Virus record (IMG/VR): IMGVR_UViG_3300025411_000752
Span: 1-34,086 of that record
Source of the DNA: a virus
Direction: 5' to 3' (one strand)
DNA: 34,086 nt
The notes beneath the pieces are model-generated. The model was not told the DNA's origin. It ran no database searches and saw only the letters and a program-made list of their open reading frames with translations. The position numbers and the translations under genes are program-made. Positions 33,089-34,086 of the stretch are shown piece by piece (the first letter of the stretch is position 1; every line of letters begins with the position of its first letter).

Positions 33089-33534
33089 ATCAACTCCACT
33101 AAGTCGAATACAGTTTGAAGTTTTGTACGTATTGTTTTGCTCGAAAAGCTATTACGCAGACCTTGGTGTAAGGGTTTAGGCGCACGGTCGATAGTTGCCC
33201 ATGCCCAAGCAATGTGTTCATCACTTAGTTCAGGAACAAATTCTTTTTCTATAACACAGAGATAGGTATGAAAGTTAAACACTTTATCATTTGATACAAA
33301 TGTTTCTAACGGAATTGTTTTTAAGATTTTTGGTATTGTACCAATTTCCTCAGCAATTTCTCGTTGTAAGCCCTGCCATGGAGTTTCGCCAGTGATATTA
33401 GTACCACCAACTAAACCCCAAGTTCCTTCATGCTTGCCATGTGCTTTTTGTAACAGTAAGAATCTTCGTGTAGATTTGGCGTAGAACAATGCTCCGCTAC
33501 AAACTATCGATTCTTTTACAAGACTAGACTCCAT
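33085..33534 (-). CDS. Nudix hydrolase
   Basis: 149 residues. The Nudix box G-x5-E-x7-REUxEExGU is almost exact from Gly44 to Thr66 (GGTNITGE, then REIAEEIGT), with metal-binding Glu59, Glu62 and Glu63; only the last hydrophobic position is Thr. GTWGLVGG before the box and the FVSNDKVFNFHTYLCVIE strands after it are typical. The substrate (NDP-sugar, ADP-ribose, dNTP, RNA cap or other nucleoside diphosphate) cannot be read from the sequence. It is the first enzyme gene of the - strand run, and its start lies 19 bases inside the end of the upstream structural gene. Confidence 0.88.
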   Translation of the reverse strand: MESSLVKESIVCSGALFYAKSTRRFLLLQKAHGKHEGTWGLVGGTNITGETPWQGLQREIAEEIGTIPKILKTIPLETFVSNDKVFNFHTYLCVIEKEFVPELSDEHIAWAWATIDRAPKPLHQGLRNSFSSKTIRTKLQTVFDLVELI

Positions 33535-34085
33535 TGACCTGATGTATATACACCCTCAAAACTCTTTGCCCAGGAAACTCCGTTCCACAGGTATTGTACT
33601 CCAGTGTATATATTCGTTTGCCACACTAAGGTGTCTTTGTCTTGGTTTGCGTGGAAAACTACAGTCCATGTTTCCCCTGTCCACTCGATGATGTCGTTTA
33701 CTTCTGCTACGAAATCATGTCCATAGATGTCCTGCCATGCACTAGCACCTTTGCCTGGTGCATTGTGTGTACTACCTATTTCGTCAATTATCAAGTATCG
33801 TGTGCCCACAGCAATAGGCTGATCTGTATCTTGTTTTTGAGGACGTTTTGGATTAAATGATTGTGGATTTATAATAGCATCAAATGTGCCAGGACTATTA
33901 GGTCTATAGCAATGTGATAAATCGTAACCTAATTCGTGATCTAGTAAACCCGCACTATCAATTCCTGTGTTAGATGTAAGTGTATCAGGATTCCATTGAA
34001 CATGCATGATTGTATAGTTCAACGGATCGATAGCCACAGTACCTACAATTTGACTACCATTTGCTTGTGTTAAAAATAGTCTACT
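33516..34085 (-). CDS. Probable virion structural protein, C-terminal part
   Basis: The frame is open to the window edge. Residues upstream of the first in-window GTG (34037) continue as ordinary protein (LFLTQANGSQIVGTVAID), so the real start lies outside. The visible part includes DAIINPQSFNPKRPQ, AVGTRYLIIDEIG and, at the end, paired Trp repeats (DIIEWTGETWTVVFHAN, QYLWNGVSWAKSFEGVY) closing in GQWSLVL. Such W(N/T)G..W..SFEGVY...W.L endings recur in structural proteins of T4-like cyanophages, from memory. It suggests that the - strand enzyme block was added after, or is transcribed behind, a virion gene. Confidence 0.6.
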   Translation of the reverse strand, partial: SRLFLTQANGSQIVGTVAIDPLNYTIMHVQWNPDTLTSNTGIDSAGLLDHELGYDLSHCYRPNSPGTFDAIINPQSFNPKRPQKQDTDQPIAVGTRYLIIDEIGSTHNAPGKGASAWQDIYGHDFVAEVNDIIEWTGETWTVVFHANQDKDTLVWQTNIYTGVQYLWNGVSWAKSFEGVYTSGQWSLVL

Positions 34086-34086
34086 T

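Noticed and set aside
34035-34037. GTG as the start of the last - strand gene
   Set aside because: The frame continues to the window edge with protein-like sequence (LFLTQANGSQIVGT); the gene is partial.

Overview
The window is a stretch of an AT-rich, contractile-tailed (T4-like) phage genome of the kind found in aquatic environments. The evidence is the arrangement of giant tail-adhesin genes whose repeats and C-termini resemble those of marine cyanophage and pelagiphage myoviruses, fibre genes ending in Peptidase_S74 self-cleaving chaperones, almost no non-coding DNA, and a dense block of auxiliary metabolic genes. No photosynthesis, tRNA, replication or packaging gene is visible, so the host cannot be named. 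Both terminal genes run off the window.

Layout. (1) 2-16656: two giant paralogous adhesins, one cut by the window start, the other about 3200 residues. Both are built from Trp-rich CBM-like modules, a pectin-lyase-like beta-helix, alpha-helical modules, many copies of an 'FGGV..GTTYYV' beta module, a seven-unit 'YGNG.FVAI' propeller-like region and a shared C-terminal cap. (2) 16672-21608: a small structural protein, one fibre with an S74 chaperone, three tandem paralogous S74 fibres and a 98-residue protein, all close-packed on the + strand. A 9-bp stem-loop follows. (3) 21649-26611 (+ strand): a protein of unknown function, a degenerate 2OG-oxygenase-fold protein, a 2OG-Fe(II) oxygenase and two flavin-dependent (tryptophan-type) halogenases. 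(4) 33534-26589 (- strand): a Nudix hydrolase, seven 2OG-Fe(II) oxygenases, a third halogenase and a PRMT-like methyltransferase. (5) 33516-34085 (- strand): the C-terminal end of a probable structural protein that runs into the modification block.

How the genes may work together. Regions 3 and 4 form an 'oxidative tailoring' island of about 12 kb: three halogenases, eight apparently intact 2OG oxygenases plus one degenerate homologue, one arginine-methyltransferase-like enzyme and one Nudix enzyme. They lie in two convergent runs of overlapping genes that meet with a 23-bp overlap, wedged between virion genes. No biosynthetic core enzyme (NRPS, PKS, precursor peptide), DNA methylase or flavin reductase is seen. 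The most economical inference is that the enzymes modify proteins, with the adjacent Trp/Tyr/Asn-rich adhesins and fibres or host surface or translation proteins as candidates. Modification of a small molecule is not excluded. The enzyme-family calls rest on visible motifs; the shared function is inference.
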